Positions 50,347 to 58,472 of a stretch of 64,000 bases of DNA are shown here, piece after piece. The stretch comes from Myxococcales bacterium (GTDB lineage: Bacteria; Myxococcota_A; Polyangia; Haliangiales; Haliangiaceae), in NCBI GenBank assembly GCA_011526095.1, contig WYBA01000170.1, forward strand, positions 1 through 64,000, given 5' to 3'. Every line of letters begins with the position of its first letter. Position 1 is the stretch's first letter. Made by a program: the position numbers and the translations under genes. The notes beneath the pieces are model-generated. The model did no database searches. It saw nothing but the letters and a program-made list of their open reading frames with translations, and was not told the origin of the DNA.

Positions 50347-51329
50347 CCACGACGCAACACGACGGGTTCGCGACCGGCTGGTACGTGATCGCCACCGCCG
50401 ACGATCTCGGCGCGCAGGCGGTGCTGCCGCTGCGCTACTTCGGGCGCAGCCTGGTGGCGTTCCGCGGCGCCTCCGGCGCGGCGCGCGTGCTCGACGCGCA
50501 CTGCCCGCACCTCGGGGCCGATCTCGGCGTCGGCGGCACGGTCGTCGAAGACACGATCCGCTGCCCGTTCCACGCCTGGCGGTTCGACGGCGACGGCCAG
50601 TGCGTCGACATCCCGTACGCCCGCTCGCCCAAGATCCCGGCGCGCGCGTGCGTGCGGGCGTGGCCGGTGCGCGAGCGCAACGGCCTGGTGTTCGTCTGGT
50701 ACGACGGGCTCGGTCGCGCGCCGAGCTACGAGATCCCGGTGATCGAGGAGCACGGCTCGCCCGAGTGGACGGGGTGGACCGTCAGCAAGATGACGATCCG
50801 CACCCAGCCGCGCGAGATCATCGAGAACGTCGCCGACAAGGGCCACTTCCCGACGGTGCACGGCACGCACATCGACGAGTTCGACAACGAGTTCGTCGAC
50901 CACATGGCGGTGCAGCGGAGCGCCGGCGTGGCGTACCCGCGCGGCGGCGGCTCCGACCGGTTCCGGCTGACGGCCACGTACTACGGGCCCGCGTACCAGG
51001 TGACGGTGATGGACTCGCTGCTGCCCAACCGGCTGATCAACGCGCACACGCCGATCGACGCGCACTCGCTGCACCTGCGGTTCGGCGTGATGCTCAAGCG
51101 GGTCGGGCCCGACGACAAGATGGCCCGCTACACCGAGGCGTACATCCACAACCTGCAGTCGGGCTTCGCCGAGGACGTGCAGGTCTGGGAGAACAAGGCG
51201 TGGCGCGACCGCCCCACGCTGTGTGACGGCGACGGCGCGATCGGCGCGCTGCGCCGGTGGTACCGCCAGTTCTACCCCGCGGCGGGCGCGATGCCCGGCG
51301 CCGCGGCGCAGCAGGAAGGGACGACATGA
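50343..51329 (+). CDS. kshA: KshA-like Rieske steroid oxygenase
   Basis: A 328-residue Rieske oxygenase alpha subunit, start GTG 50343 overlapping the fadD19 stop. Rieske ligands: CPHLGADLG and CPFHAWRF. Iron ligands: EIIENVADKGHFPTVHGTHI. The C-terminal half (TATYYGPAYQVTVMDSLLP, LINAHTPIDAHSLHLRFGVM, SGFAEDVQVWENKAWRDRPT and LRRWYRQFYP) follows KshA, the oxygenase of 3-ketosteroid 9-alpha-hydroxylase that, with KstD, opens ring B. No KshB reductase gene is in the window. It differs clearly from the other Rieske gene at 33620, so different positions or substrates are likely. Function as KshA is probable, not proven. Confidence 0.82.
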   Translation: MTTTQHDGFATGWYVIATADDLGAQAVLPLRYFGRSLVAFRGASGAARVLDAHCPHLGADLGVGGTVVEDTIRCPFHAWRFDGDGQCVDIPYARSPKIPARACVRAWPVRERNGLVFVWYDGLGRAPSYEIPVIEEHGSPEWTGWTVSKMTIRTQPREIIENVADKGHFPTVHGTHIDEFDNEFVDHMAVQRSAGVAYPRGGGSDRFRLTATYYGPAYQVTVMDSLLPNRLINAHTPIDAHSLHLRFGVMLKRVGPDDKMARYTEAYIHNLQSGFAEDVQVWENKAWRDRPTLCDGDGAIGALRRWYRQFYPAAGAMPGAAAQQEGTT

Positions 51330-52072
51330 ACCGCTTCGAAGGCAAGATCGCGCTGGTCACCGGCGCCGCGTCGGGGATCGGCCGCGCGACGGCGCTGCGG
51401 CTCGCGCAGGAGGGCGCCGACGTCGCGTGCGTCGACGTTAGCGACAAGGTCGCGGACACCGCCGCCGAGGTGGAGAAGCTCGGGCGCGCCGCGTCGGCGC
51501 ACGTCTGCGACATCTCCGACGAGGCGGGCGTGGCCGCGATGGTCGCCGCGGTGATCGCGCGGTTCGGCAAGCTCGACGTCGCGGCCAACGTCGCGGGCGT
51601 GCTGCGCGCGGACCACACCCACCAGCTCGCGATGGAGCACTGGGACCGCATCCTCCGGATCAACCTCACCGGCACGTTCCTGGTGTGCCGCGCGGTCATC
51701 CCGCATCTGCTGGCGACGAAGGGGTGCATCGTCAACACCTCGTCGACGGCGGCGCTCGGCTCGCACCCGTGGATGGCGGCGTACGCCGCGTCCAAGGGCG
51801 GGATCATCGCGCTGACCAAGACGATCGCGGTCGAGTACGTCAAGCAGGGGCTGCGCGCCAACTGCGTGTGCCCGGGCGGCGTCGCGACGCCGCTGCACGG
51901 CCAGTTCCGCATGCCCAAGGGCTCGGACCCGGAGCTGCTGCGCGGGGCGATGCCGCTGGTGCCGTACGTCGGGCCGGAGCACGCGGCGAGCGTGATCGCG
52001 TTCCTGGCGTCCGACGACGCGAAGTACATCACCGGCACCGAGGTCCGCGCCGACGGCGGGGCGCTGTCCTGA
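51326..52072 (+). CDS. Short-chain dehydrogenase (hydroxysteroid dehydrogenase candidate)
   Basis: A 248-residue SDR of the 3-alpha/20-beta-HSD type: KIALVTGAASGIGRATALRL, CVDVSDKVADTAAEVEKLG (Asp selecting NAD), ANVAGVLRADHTHQLAMEHW in place of the usual NNAG, catalytic Ser/Tyr/Lys in NTSSTAALGSHPWMAAYAAS and KGG, then CVCPGGVATPLHGQFRMPKG and ITGTEVRADGGALS. It overlaps the oxygenase stop (ATGA) and the amidohydrolase start (TGATG). Oxidation of the steroid 3-hydroxyl to a ketone, needed before KstD/KshA act, would suit the operon. Confidence 0.88.
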   Translation: MNRFEGKIALVTGAASGIGRATALRLAQEGADVACVDVSDKVADTAAEVEKLGRAASAHVCDISDEAGVAAMVAAVIARFGKLDVAANVAGVLRADHTHQLAMEHWDRILRINLTGTFLVCRAVIPHLLATKGCIVNTSSTAALGSHPWMAAYAASKGGIIALTKTIAVEYVKQGLRANCVCPGGVATPLHGQFRMPKGSDPELLRGAMPLVPYVGPEHAASVIAFLASDDAKYITGTEVRADGGALS

Positions 52073-52959
52073 TGGGGTTCCCGGCGGCACCCGGGGAGCG
52101 GCGGGCGATCGACCTGATGCTCAACATCCCGGGCGAGGACACCACCGGCTGGTACGAGTTCATGAAGCCGCTGCTGCTCGATCGCGAGAGCCGCGAGGTG
52201 TTCGCGATGCCGGCGCAGTACATGTTCAAGGACATCCCCAAGGTCACGGACGTGCCGGGCGGCGATTACGTCGCGTGGACCGTGGCGCAGATGGACCGGC
52301 ACGGGATCGCGCGCGCGATGGTCGGCGTCGACGGCAACCCGTCGCCCAACCTCGAGGCGTGCCGGCGCTTCCCCGAGCGGTTCTTCGCCAGCTACCAGGC
52401 CAACCCCAGCCGCGGGATGGACGAGGTCCGCGCGATCGCGCGGCTGCACCGCGAGCTGGGGATCAAGGCCGTGACGATGTTCCCGTCGGGGCTGTGCCCG
52501 CAGGTGCCGCTCGACGACAAGAAGTGGTTCCCGATCTACGCCAAGTGCGTCGAGCTCGACCTGCCGGTGTGCTGCTGCGTCGGCGTGCCGGGACCGCGGC
52601 TGCCGATGGCGCCCCAGAAGGTCGAGCTGATCGACGAGGTGTGCTGGTTCTTCCCCGAGCTGAAGTTCGTGATGCGGCACGGCGCCGAGCCGTGGACCGA
52701 CCTCGCGGTCAAGCTGATGCTCAAGTACCCGAACCTCTACTACTCGACGAGCGCGTTCGCGCCGCGCCACTACCCGAAGGACATCGTCGAGTACGCCAAC
52801 ACCCGCGGCGCCGACAAGGTGATGTACGCGGGCTACTTCCCGATGGGCCTGTCGCTCGAGCGGATCTTCGCCGAGCTGCCGGAGGTCCCGTTCCGCGACC
52901 ACGTGTGGCCGAAGTTCCTCCGGGACAACGCCGCGCGGGTCTTCAAGCTGGAGGGCTAG
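52072..52959 (+). CDS. Amidohydrolase-family (metal-dependent TIM-barrel) protein
   Basis: A 295-residue amidohydrolase-2 fold protein. The usual N-terminal HxH metal pair is absent: the first strand reads AIDLMLNIPGEDTTGWYEFM. Later blocks are GVDGNPSPNLEACRRFPERF, VTMFPSGLCPQVPLDDKKWF, CCCVGVPGPRLPMAPQKVEL, KFVMRHGAEPWTDLAVKLML, LYYSTSAFAPRHYPKDIVEY and VMYAGYFPMGLSLERIFAEL. The missing HxH and the GYFPMG replacement of the usual HGSDxP Asp suggest altered or no metal binding. It may be a decarboxylase, hydratase or lyase. It is sandwiched between a hydroxysteroid SDR and a KstD-type flavoprotein. No standard step of known sterol pathways calls for it. Confidence 0.82.
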   Translation: MGFPAAPGERRAIDLMLNIPGEDTTGWYEFMKPLLLDRESREVFAMPAQYMFKDIPKVTDVPGGDYVAWTVAQMDRHGIARAMVGVDGNPSPNLEACRRFPERFFASYQANPSRGMDEVRAIARLHRELGIKAVTMFPSGLCPQVPLDDKKWFPIYAKCVELDLPVCCCVGVPGPRLPMAPQKVELIDEVCWFFPELKFVMRHGAEPWTDLAVKLMLKYPNLYYSTSAFAPRHYPKDIVEYANTRGADKVMYAGYFPMGLSLERIFAELPEVPFRDHVWPKFLRDNAARVFKLEG

Positions 52960-52961
52960 CG

Positions 52962-54623
52962 ATGCTCACCGCCACTGCCGTCCCCGCGCGCTGGGACCTC
53001 GAGGTCGACGTCGTGTGCGTCGGCTCCGGGCTCGGCGCGCTCACCGCCGCGATCGCGGCCCACGACGCCGGCGCGTCGGTCGCCGTGCTGGAGAAGGCGC
53101 CCAAGCTCGGGGGCGTGTGCGCCTACTCCGGCGGCGAGGTGTTCGTCTGCTGCAACCACAAGATGGCCGAGGCGGGCGCGCCCGACTCGCCGGAGGCGGG
53201 GCGCGCCTACCTGGGGTACCTCGCCGGCGGCTACGCCGACCCGGAGCTGGCGGCGATCCTGTTCGACCAGGGGCCGAAGGTCGCGCGTTACGTCGAGGAG
53301 CACGCGGGCGTGAAGTGGAAGTGCATCCGCGACTTCCCCGACTACCACTACCCGCACGCGCCGGGCACGGCGAAGACCGGGCGCTACCTCGAGGTCGAGC
53401 TGTTCGACGGCAAGCAGCTCGGGCCGTGGCAGAAGAAGACGTACCTCACGCCGCACATGCCGCCGGGGATCACCCACGACGAGCTGTTCGCGTGGGGCGG
53501 GCTGGCGACGATCACGAGGTGGGACTTCGCGCTGATGGGCAAGCGCGTGGCCAAGGACGTGCGCGGGATGGGCCCGGGGATGATGGGGTACTTCATCAAG
53601 GCGGTCGTGATCGACCGCGCGATCCCCGCGCACGTCGAGACGCCGGTGCGCGCGCTCGTCGTCGACCGCGGTCGCGTCGTCGGCGTCCGGGCCGAGCGCG
53701 GCGGCGCGGACTTCTACGTCCGCGCCGGCAAGGGCGTGGTCCTCGCCACCGGCGGCTACGACTGGAACGAGAAGCTGGCGCGGCAGCACGAGCAGCTGCC
53801 CGAGTGGCACTCGATGTGCCAGCCCAGCGTCGAGGGCGACAACATCGTCCTCGGCGGTGAGGTCGGCGCCGCGCTCGCGCGCGTGCCGAGCCACAACCTC
53901 GGCATGTTCTTCGGCTACCGGATCCCGGGCGAGGAGCACGACGGCAGGCCGCTGTACCGCGCGTCGTGGGAGGGCGGGTACCCGCACGCGATCTGGGTCA
54001 ACCGCGCCGGCCAGCGGTTCTGTGACGAGTCGTTCTACCGCGAGTACCTGCCGAAGGTCCGCGCGTGGGACGGGCTCCGCCAGGACCACCCGAACTACCC
54101 GCCGTTCCTGATCTTCGATCAGAGCTACCGCGACAAGTACGCGTTCGCGACGTACATGCCGGGGATGGAGGCGCCGGAGGAGGTGCTCGCGCGCGCCGCG
54201 ACGCCGCGCGAGCTGGCGGTCAAGCTGGGGATCGATCCCGACGGCCTCGAGGCGACGATCACGCGGTTCAACCGGTTCGCCGTCGAGGGACAGGATCCGG
54301 ACTTCGGGCGCGGCAGCTACCCGTGGGCGGCGGTGATGACCGGCGACAAGAGCCGGCCGAACCCGAACGTCGGGCCGCTCGATCGCGGGCCGTACTACGG
54401 CGTGCGCCTCGTCCCGGTGGGCGTCGGCGTCAACTCGGTCGGGCTCGAGACCGACGGGCACGCCCGCGTCCGTCACGTCCGCGGCGACGCGATCCCGGGG
54501 CTGTACGCGTGCGGCAACGCCGCGGCGGCGCTCGACACCGGCGCCGGCTACCAGTCTGGGCTGTCGAACCTGCGCGGCATGACCTGGGGGTTCCTCGCCG
54601 GTCAGCACGCGGCGCGGACCTGA
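52962..54623 (+). CDS. KstD-family FAD-dependent oxidoreductase
   Basis: A 553-residue flavoprotein of the 3-ketosteroid dehydrogenase/fumarate reductase family. FAD-binding VDVVCVGSGLGALTAAIAAH and LEKAPKLGGVCAYSGGEVFV; VVLATGGYDWNEKLARQHEQ; SHNLGMFFGYRIPGEEHDGR; IWVNRAGQRFCDESFYREYL; FDQSYRDKYAFATYMPGMEA; and a closing GLYACGNAAAALDTGAGYQS. The end (LSNLRGMTWGFLAGQHAA) differs from classical KstD (GATIGPAM type), so this may be a delta-4(5-alpha)-dehydrogenase or act on another ring or substrate. It is the last gene of the fadD19 operon, with GGAGG before its ATG. Confidence 0.85.
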   Translation: MLTATAVPARWDLEVDVVCVGSGLGALTAAIAAHDAGASVAVLEKAPKLGGVCAYSGGEVFVCCNHKMAEAGAPDSPEAGRAYLGYLAGGYADPELAAILFDQGPKVARYVEEHAGVKWKCIRDFPDYHYPHAPGTAKTGRYLEVELFDGKQLGPWQKKTYLTPHMPPGITHDELFAWGGLATITRWDFALMGKRVAKDVRGMGPGMMGYFIKAVVIDRAIPAHVETPVRALVVDRGRVVGVRAERGGADFYVRAGKGVVLATGGYDWNEKLARQHEQLPEWHSMCQPSVEGDNIVLGGEVGAALARVPSHNLGMFFGYRIPGEEHDGRPLYRASWEGGYPHAIWVNRAGQRFCDESFYREYLPKVRAWDGLRQDHPNYPPFLIFDQSYRDKYAFATYMPGMEAPEEVLARAATPRELAVKLGIDPDGLEATITRFNRFAVEGQDPDFGRGSYPWAAVMTGDKSRPNPNVGPLDRGPYYGVRLVPVGVGVNSVGLETDGHARVRHVRGDAIPGLYACGNAAAALDTGAGYQSGLSNLRGMTWGFLAGQHAART

Positions 54624-54714
54624 CCGGTCGTCCGCGAGGGACGTCGGCAAGATGTGGCACGCGGCGACGACGCGCTTGCGCGACGTGCGCCGGGCGTCGT
54701 GTCATCCGCCGCGA

Positions 54715-55173
54715 ATGGCGGAGTTCGTCACGCTGTACCTGGGGCGCGCGGTCGACGTCGCCGACGTGCGCGTCGCGGCGCGCGTGTCGAAGGTGCCGGC
54801 GGTCGCGGGCTCGTTCGCGACGCTCCAGCTCGGCGAGCACCGCTTGACGATCAACGCCGCGCCCGACGAGGGGCTGGCGGCGCACCTCGCCGGGCTGGAG
54901 CGCTACCTCGCGCGGGTCTGCGAGGTCCACGATCCGGCGCTGCCGGCGCGGGTGCGCGCGGTCGTGCAGTCCCTCGAGGTCGTCGTCGAGCCCGGGTTCG
55001 ATCCCGCCGGCCGGATCCACGGCGTCGTCCGCGCGCTGGCGGCGCGCGGTCAGGGCTTCCTCTACTACCCCGACGAGATCGTCGCGCCGGACGGGACCCG
55101 GCTCGCGACGCCCGACCGTCGGCGCGAGCGCCGCAAGCGCCACGACACCGCGCCGACCCTCGGCGACGACTGA
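54715..55173 (+). CDS. Hypothetical protein
   Basis: A 152-residue protein with no family I recognise. It has a mixed alpha/beta pattern: EFVTLYLGRAVDVADVRVAA, GSFATLQLGEHRLTINAAPD, then a long helix (LAAHLAGLERYLARVCEVHD) and a strand VVQSLEVVVEPGFDPAGRIH, closing with GQGFLYYPDEIVAPDGTRLA and an Arg/Lys-rich tail. The layout with EPGFDPAGRI and LYYPDE suggests an immunity- or adaptor-like small cytosolic protein. It is separated from the flavoprotein by 91 bp without operator and reads with the next gene. Confidence 0.6.
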   Translation: MAEFVTLYLGRAVDVADVRVAARVSKVPAVAGSFATLQLGEHRLTINAAPDEGLAAHLAGLERYLARVCEVHDPALPARVRAVVQSLEVVVEPGFDPAGRIHGVVRALAARGQGFLYYPDEIVAPDGTRLATPDRRRERRKRHDTAPTLGDD

Positions 55174-55193
55174 GCGCGCTATCGTCGGTGGCG

Positions 55194-55634
55194 ATGTTCA
55201 CCGACCGGTTCGTGTCGCGCTGCCTCGTCGCCACCGCGGCGATGAACGTCGTCGCAGGCCTGGCGGCGATCTCTGCGCCGGCGCTCCACGCCGACCTGAT
55301 GTTCGCCGACGGCGTGGAGCTGCAGGGCGTGCTCCTCCGCTTCCACGTCATGCTGTGGCTGTTCGTGATCGCGCTCGGCCTGGGCTACGCGCTGGCGGCG
55401 CGCGATCCGAGCGGGCAGCGCCCGCTGCTGATCGCGGGTGGCCTGGGCAAGCTCGCCGCGGCGGCGGTGTGGCTGGAGCTGCTGGTGTCCGGGATCGGGG
55501 CGCCGCTGATGGCGGCCGGTGTCGCGTGGGACGGCGTGCTCGGCGCGATCTTCCTCGCCCACGCCTGGCGCGGCCCGCGCGTCGGCGCGGGCGGACCGCC
55601 GCAGGATCAGCCGACGGCGCCGAGCGTGCGATAG
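55194..55634 (+). CDS. Small integral membrane protein
   Basis: A 146-residue protein with four predicted membrane helices: CLVATAAMNVVAGLAAISAP, LLRFHVMLWLFVIALGLGYA, LLIAGGLGKLAAAAVWLELL and LMAAGVAWDGVLGAIFLAHA, with a short Pro-rich C-terminal tail. The pattern resembles small four-helix membrane families such as DUF4345-like proteins; no function is known. Its 3' end overlaps the convergent flavin reductase gene by 28 bp. It starts 20 bp after the hypothetical gene, so the two are probably co-transcribed. Confidence 0.7.
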   Translation: MFTDRFVSRCLVATAAMNVVAGLAAISAPALHADLMFADGVELQGVLLRFHVMLWLFVIALGLGYALAARDPSGQRPLLIAGGLGKLAAAAVWLELLVSGIGAPLMAAGVAWDGVLGAIFLAHAWRGPRVGAGGPPQDQPTAPSVR

Positions 55635-56092
55635 CGGCGGCGGTGGTAGAGCAGGGGCTCGCGGTCGGGGCGGGCGCGCGCCTCGGTGACGCGGCCGATG
55701 ATGATCGTGTGGTCGCCGACGACGACCTGGTCGTGGAGGTCGCAGGCGAGGAAGGCCGACGCGTCGGCGACGACGGGCATGCCCGAGGAGGTGTCCTCCT
55801 CGTCGACGCCGAGGTCGGCGGTGGGCTCGCGGCCGGCGCGCGCGAAGTGGGAGGACGCGGCGTCCTGGCCCGCGGCGAGCAGCGACACGGCGAACCGGCC
55901 GGCGTCGCGGATCATCGCGGGCAGGCGGTTCTTGTTGCCGACGCAGACGAGCACCAGCGGCGGATCGAACGACAGCGAGGTGAAGCTCGACACGGTCAGG
56001 CCGTAGGCGACGCCGCCGGTACGGGTCGCCACCACCGACACGCCCGACGCCCACGAGGCGAGCGCGTCCTTGAAGTCGTCTGCCGGTGCCAT
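55607..56092 (-). CDS. Flavin reductase-like protein (HsaB-type)
   Basis: A 161-residue protein of the FMN-binding split-barrel flavin reductase family. Blocks: FKDALASWASGVSVVATRTG, GLTVSSFTSLSFDPPLVLVC, AGRFAVSLLAAGQDAASSHF, GDHTIIIGRVTEARARPDRE and PLLYHRRRYRTLG. Such enzymes supply reduced FMN/FAD to two-component monooxygenases. In steroid degradation HsaB serves the 3-HSA hydroxylase HsaA. No HsaA-like gene is in the window, so the assignment to ring A is tentative. It is the last gene of a leftward unit with fadE30 and its partner, under operator site 9. Confidence 0.82.
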   Translation of the reverse strand: MAPADDFKDALASWASGVSVVATRTGGVAYGLTVSSFTSLSFDPPLVLVCVGNKNRLPAMIRDAGRFAVSLLAAGQDAASSHFARAGREPTADLGVDEEDTSSGMPVVADASAFLACDLHDQVVVGDHTIIIGRVTEARARPDREPLLYHRRRYRTLGAVG

Positions 56093-56109
56093 CGCGTCCT
56101 CCTCGAGTG

Positions 56110-57327
56110 TCAGGTCCCGCGCGGCAGGCCGAGCGCGCGGGTGGCGATGATGTTCTTCTGGATCTCGTTCGAGCCGGCGTAGATCGTGTCGGCGCGCGAG
56201 AACAGGAAGGTCTCCTGCAGCGGGGTGAGCGAGTAGGCGCCGCCGCCGCCGGCCGCGGCCTCCGGGTCGATCTCCGCGCCGATCTCCGCGCCGATCTCAG
56301 CGTCTGGCCCCAGCACGTCCATCGCCAGCTCGCCGAGCGCGCGGTGCCAGGTGGCCCAGTACAGCTTGGACATCAGCGCCTCGCGCGGCAGCTCGCCACG
56401 CGCGCCGTGCGCCAGCATGCGCAGCGCGTTCCACCGCATCACCTGCAGGCCGATCCACGCGTCGGCGAGGCGGCGTCGCAGGCCGGCGTCGCGGTCGGCC
56501 CCGTTCGCCCTCGCGGCGGCGAGGATCGCCTCGAGCTCCGCGGCGAACCCGATCTGCTGGCCGAGCGTCGACGCGCCGCGCTCGAACGTCAGCGTCGCCA
56601 TCGCGACGCGCCAGCCGTCGCCGGGCGCGCCGACGACGTGGTCCTCGGGGCAGCGCGCGCCGTCGAAGAACACCTCGCAGAACTCGGCGGTGCCGGTGAG
56701 CTGGCGGATCGGCCGGACGGTGATGCCCGGCTGGCGCATCGGCACGAGCAGGTACGACAGCCCGGCGTGGCGGGCCGACCGCGGGTCGGTGCGGCACACG
56801 ACGAAGCACCAGTCGGAGATCGCCGCGTGCGACGTCCAGATCTTCTGGCCGGTGAGGTGCCAGTGCCCCGCGCGCAGCTCGGCGCGGGTCTGGACGCCGG
56901 CGAGGTCGCTGCCCGCGCCCGGCTCGGAGTAGCCCTGGCACCACAGCTCCTCGCCGCGCGCGATCGCGGGGAGGAACCGGCGCTGCTGCGCCTCGGTGCC
57001 CATCGCGGCGATCGTCGGCGCGAGCAGGTTCTCGCCGATGTGGCCGATCCGCCCCGGGCCGTGCGCGCGCGCGTACTCCTCGTGGAAGATCACCTGGTGG
57101 AGCAGGGGCAGGCCGCGGCCGCCGGCGGCCTTCGGCCAGCCGAGGCCGACCCACCCGGCGGCGCCGAGCGCGCGCTCCCACGCCAGCCGACCTTCGACGT
57201 GCTCGTGCTCGTGGCCCGGGCCGCCCTTGCCGCGCAGGTGGCGGAACTCGCCGCCGAGCTGAGCGTCGAGCCAGGCGCGCACGGTCGCGCGGAACGCGTC
57301 GTCCTCGGCGGAGAACCGCAGGTCCAT
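56110..57327 (-). CDS. fadE30: FadE30-like steroid C/D-ring acyl-CoA dehydrogenase
   Basis: A 405-residue flavoenzyme: FRATVRAWLDAQLGGEFRHL, VGLGWPKAAGGRGLPLLHQV, FHEEYARAHGPGRIGHIGEN, LWCQGYSEPGAGSDLAGVQT, GQKIWTSHAAISDWCFVVCR, ATLTFERGASTLGQQIGFA (likely base Glu), MSKLYWATWHRALGELAMDV and FLFSRADTIYAGSNEIQKNI. These follow FadE30, which dehydrogenates the HIP-CoA-derived intermediate. A low-complexity insertion (EIGAEIGAEIDPEAAAGGGG, near residue 345) comes from a 12-bp tandem repeat and is not expected in the family. One base separates it from its partner subunit gene. Confidence 0.9.
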   Translation of the reverse strand: MDLRFSAEDDAFRATVRAWLDAQLGGEFRHLRGKGGPGHEHEHVEGRLAWERALGAAGWVGLGWPKAAGGRGLPLLHQVIFHEEYARAHGPGRIGHIGENLLAPTIAAMGTEAQQRRFLPAIARGEELWCQGYSEPGAGSDLAGVQTRAELRAGHWHLTGQKIWTSHAAISDWCFVVCRTDPRSARHAGLSYLLVPMRQPGITVRPIRQLTGTAEFCEVFFDGARCPEDHVVGAPGDGWRVAMATLTFERGASTLGQQIGFAAELEAILAAARANGADRDAGLRRRLADAWIGLQVMRWNALRMLAHGARGELPREALMSKLYWATWHRALGELAMDVLGPDAEIGAEIGAEIDPEAAAGGGGAYSLTPLQETFLFSRADTIYAGSNEIQKNIIATRALGLPRGT

Positions 57328-57328
57328 C

Positions 57329-58462
57329 TCAGGTGGCTCCTTCCCTCGCGACGTGGTCGGCGCCGAGCCCGAGTCGGGCGGCGATCGCGTCGCGGTGGGC
57401 GTCGGGCGCGCCGAGCAGGGCGCGGCTGGCGCGCGCGCGCTTGAAGTAGAGGTGGGCGTCGTGCTCCCAGGTGAACCCGATGCCGCCGTGGAGCTGGATC
57501 GTGTCGGCGGCGCAGCGGTAGCTCGCGTCGCCGCAGTACGCCGCGGTCGCGGCGCTGACGTCGGCGAGCGTGTCGGGCGCGTGGTCGGCGGACCACCCGG
57601 CGAAGTACACGGCCGAGCGCGCGCTCTCGACCAGCACGAACAGCTCGGCGCAGGCGTGCTGGATCGCCTGGAAGCTGCCGATCGGGCGGCCGAACTGGTG
57701 CCGGACCTTGGCGTAATCGACCGACAGGTCGAGGCAGCGCTGGGCCGCGCCGAGCTGCTCGGCGGCCAGCGCGATCCGCGCGAGCGCGAGCGCGTGGTCG
57801 ATCGCGGCGCGGCCGGCGCGGCCGGCGCGGGCGAGGCGCGCGCGCGCCGGGACCTCGACCTCGTCGAGCGTGACCTCGGCGAGGGCGCGGGTCCGGTCCA
57901 TCGTCGGCAGGCGGCGGCGGCGCACGCCGGGGGCGTCGCCGTCGACGGCGAACAGCGCGGGCTCGCCCGCGTCGTCGTGCGCCTCGATGATCAGCAGCCC
58001 GGCGGTGTGGCCGTCGACGACGTGGCGCGCGACGCCGGCGAGCGTGACGCCGCGGGGGGTGGCGCGCGCGGCGACGCCGGCGCCCGGCGCGAGCGTCGCG
58101 GTCCGCGCGCCGCGGGCGAGCGCCGGCCACAGCGCGGCCGCCTGGGCGTCGTCGGCGGCGACTCGCAGCGCGGCGCCGGCGAGCGCGACCGTCGCGAACC
58201 ACGGGGTCGCGGCGAGCGCGGCGCCGAGCTCCTGCTGGACGGCGACGACCTCGACCCAGCCCAGGCCGGCGCCGCCGTGGGCCTCCGGCGCGATCAGCCC
58301 GGCGAGCCCGAGGTCGTGGGCGAGCGTGCGCCACAGCGCGGCGTCGTGGTCGCCGCCGGCGTCGACGACCTCGCGCGCCGCGCGAGCGCCGCCGCGCGCC
58401 TCGACCGCGCGGCGCACGGCGCGCCGCAGCTCGTCCTGCTCGTCGCTGAAGGCGAACCGCAT
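57329..58462 (-). CDS. Acyl-CoA dehydrogenase partner subunit next to fadE30
   Basis: A 377-residue acyl-CoA dehydrogenase-like protein: RFAFSDEQDELRRAVRRAVE, LGLAGLIAPEAHGGAGLGWV, then VDYAKVRHQFGRPIGSFQAI and LHGGIGFTWEHDAHLYFKRA. The base-Glu position is Ala (IDHALALARIALAAEQL) and the GTNE block is missing, as in the other two partner-type subunits of the window. FadE30 itself has been thought to work alone in actinobacteria, so this pairing deserves attention. First gene of the leftward unit; its ATG lies 10 bp from operator site 9. Confidence 0.86.
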   Translation of the reverse strand: MRFAFSDEQDELRRAVRRAVEARGGARAAREVVDAGGDHDAALWRTLAHDLGLAGLIAPEAHGGAGLGWVEVVAVQQELGAALAATPWFATVALAGAALRVAADDAQAAALWPALARGARTATLAPGAGVAARATPRGVTLAGVARHVVDGHTAGLLIIEAHDDAGEPALFAVDGDAPGVRRRRLPTMDRTRALAEVTLDEVEVPARARLARAGRAGRAAIDHALALARIALAAEQLGAAQRCLDLSVDYAKVRHQFGRPIGSFQAIQHACAELFVLVESARSAVYFAGWSADHAPDTLADVSAATAAYCGDASYRCAADTIQLHGGIGFTWEHDAHLYFKRARASRALLGAPDAHRDAIAARLGLGADHVAREGAT

Positions 58463-58472
58463 CGAGCGCGAC

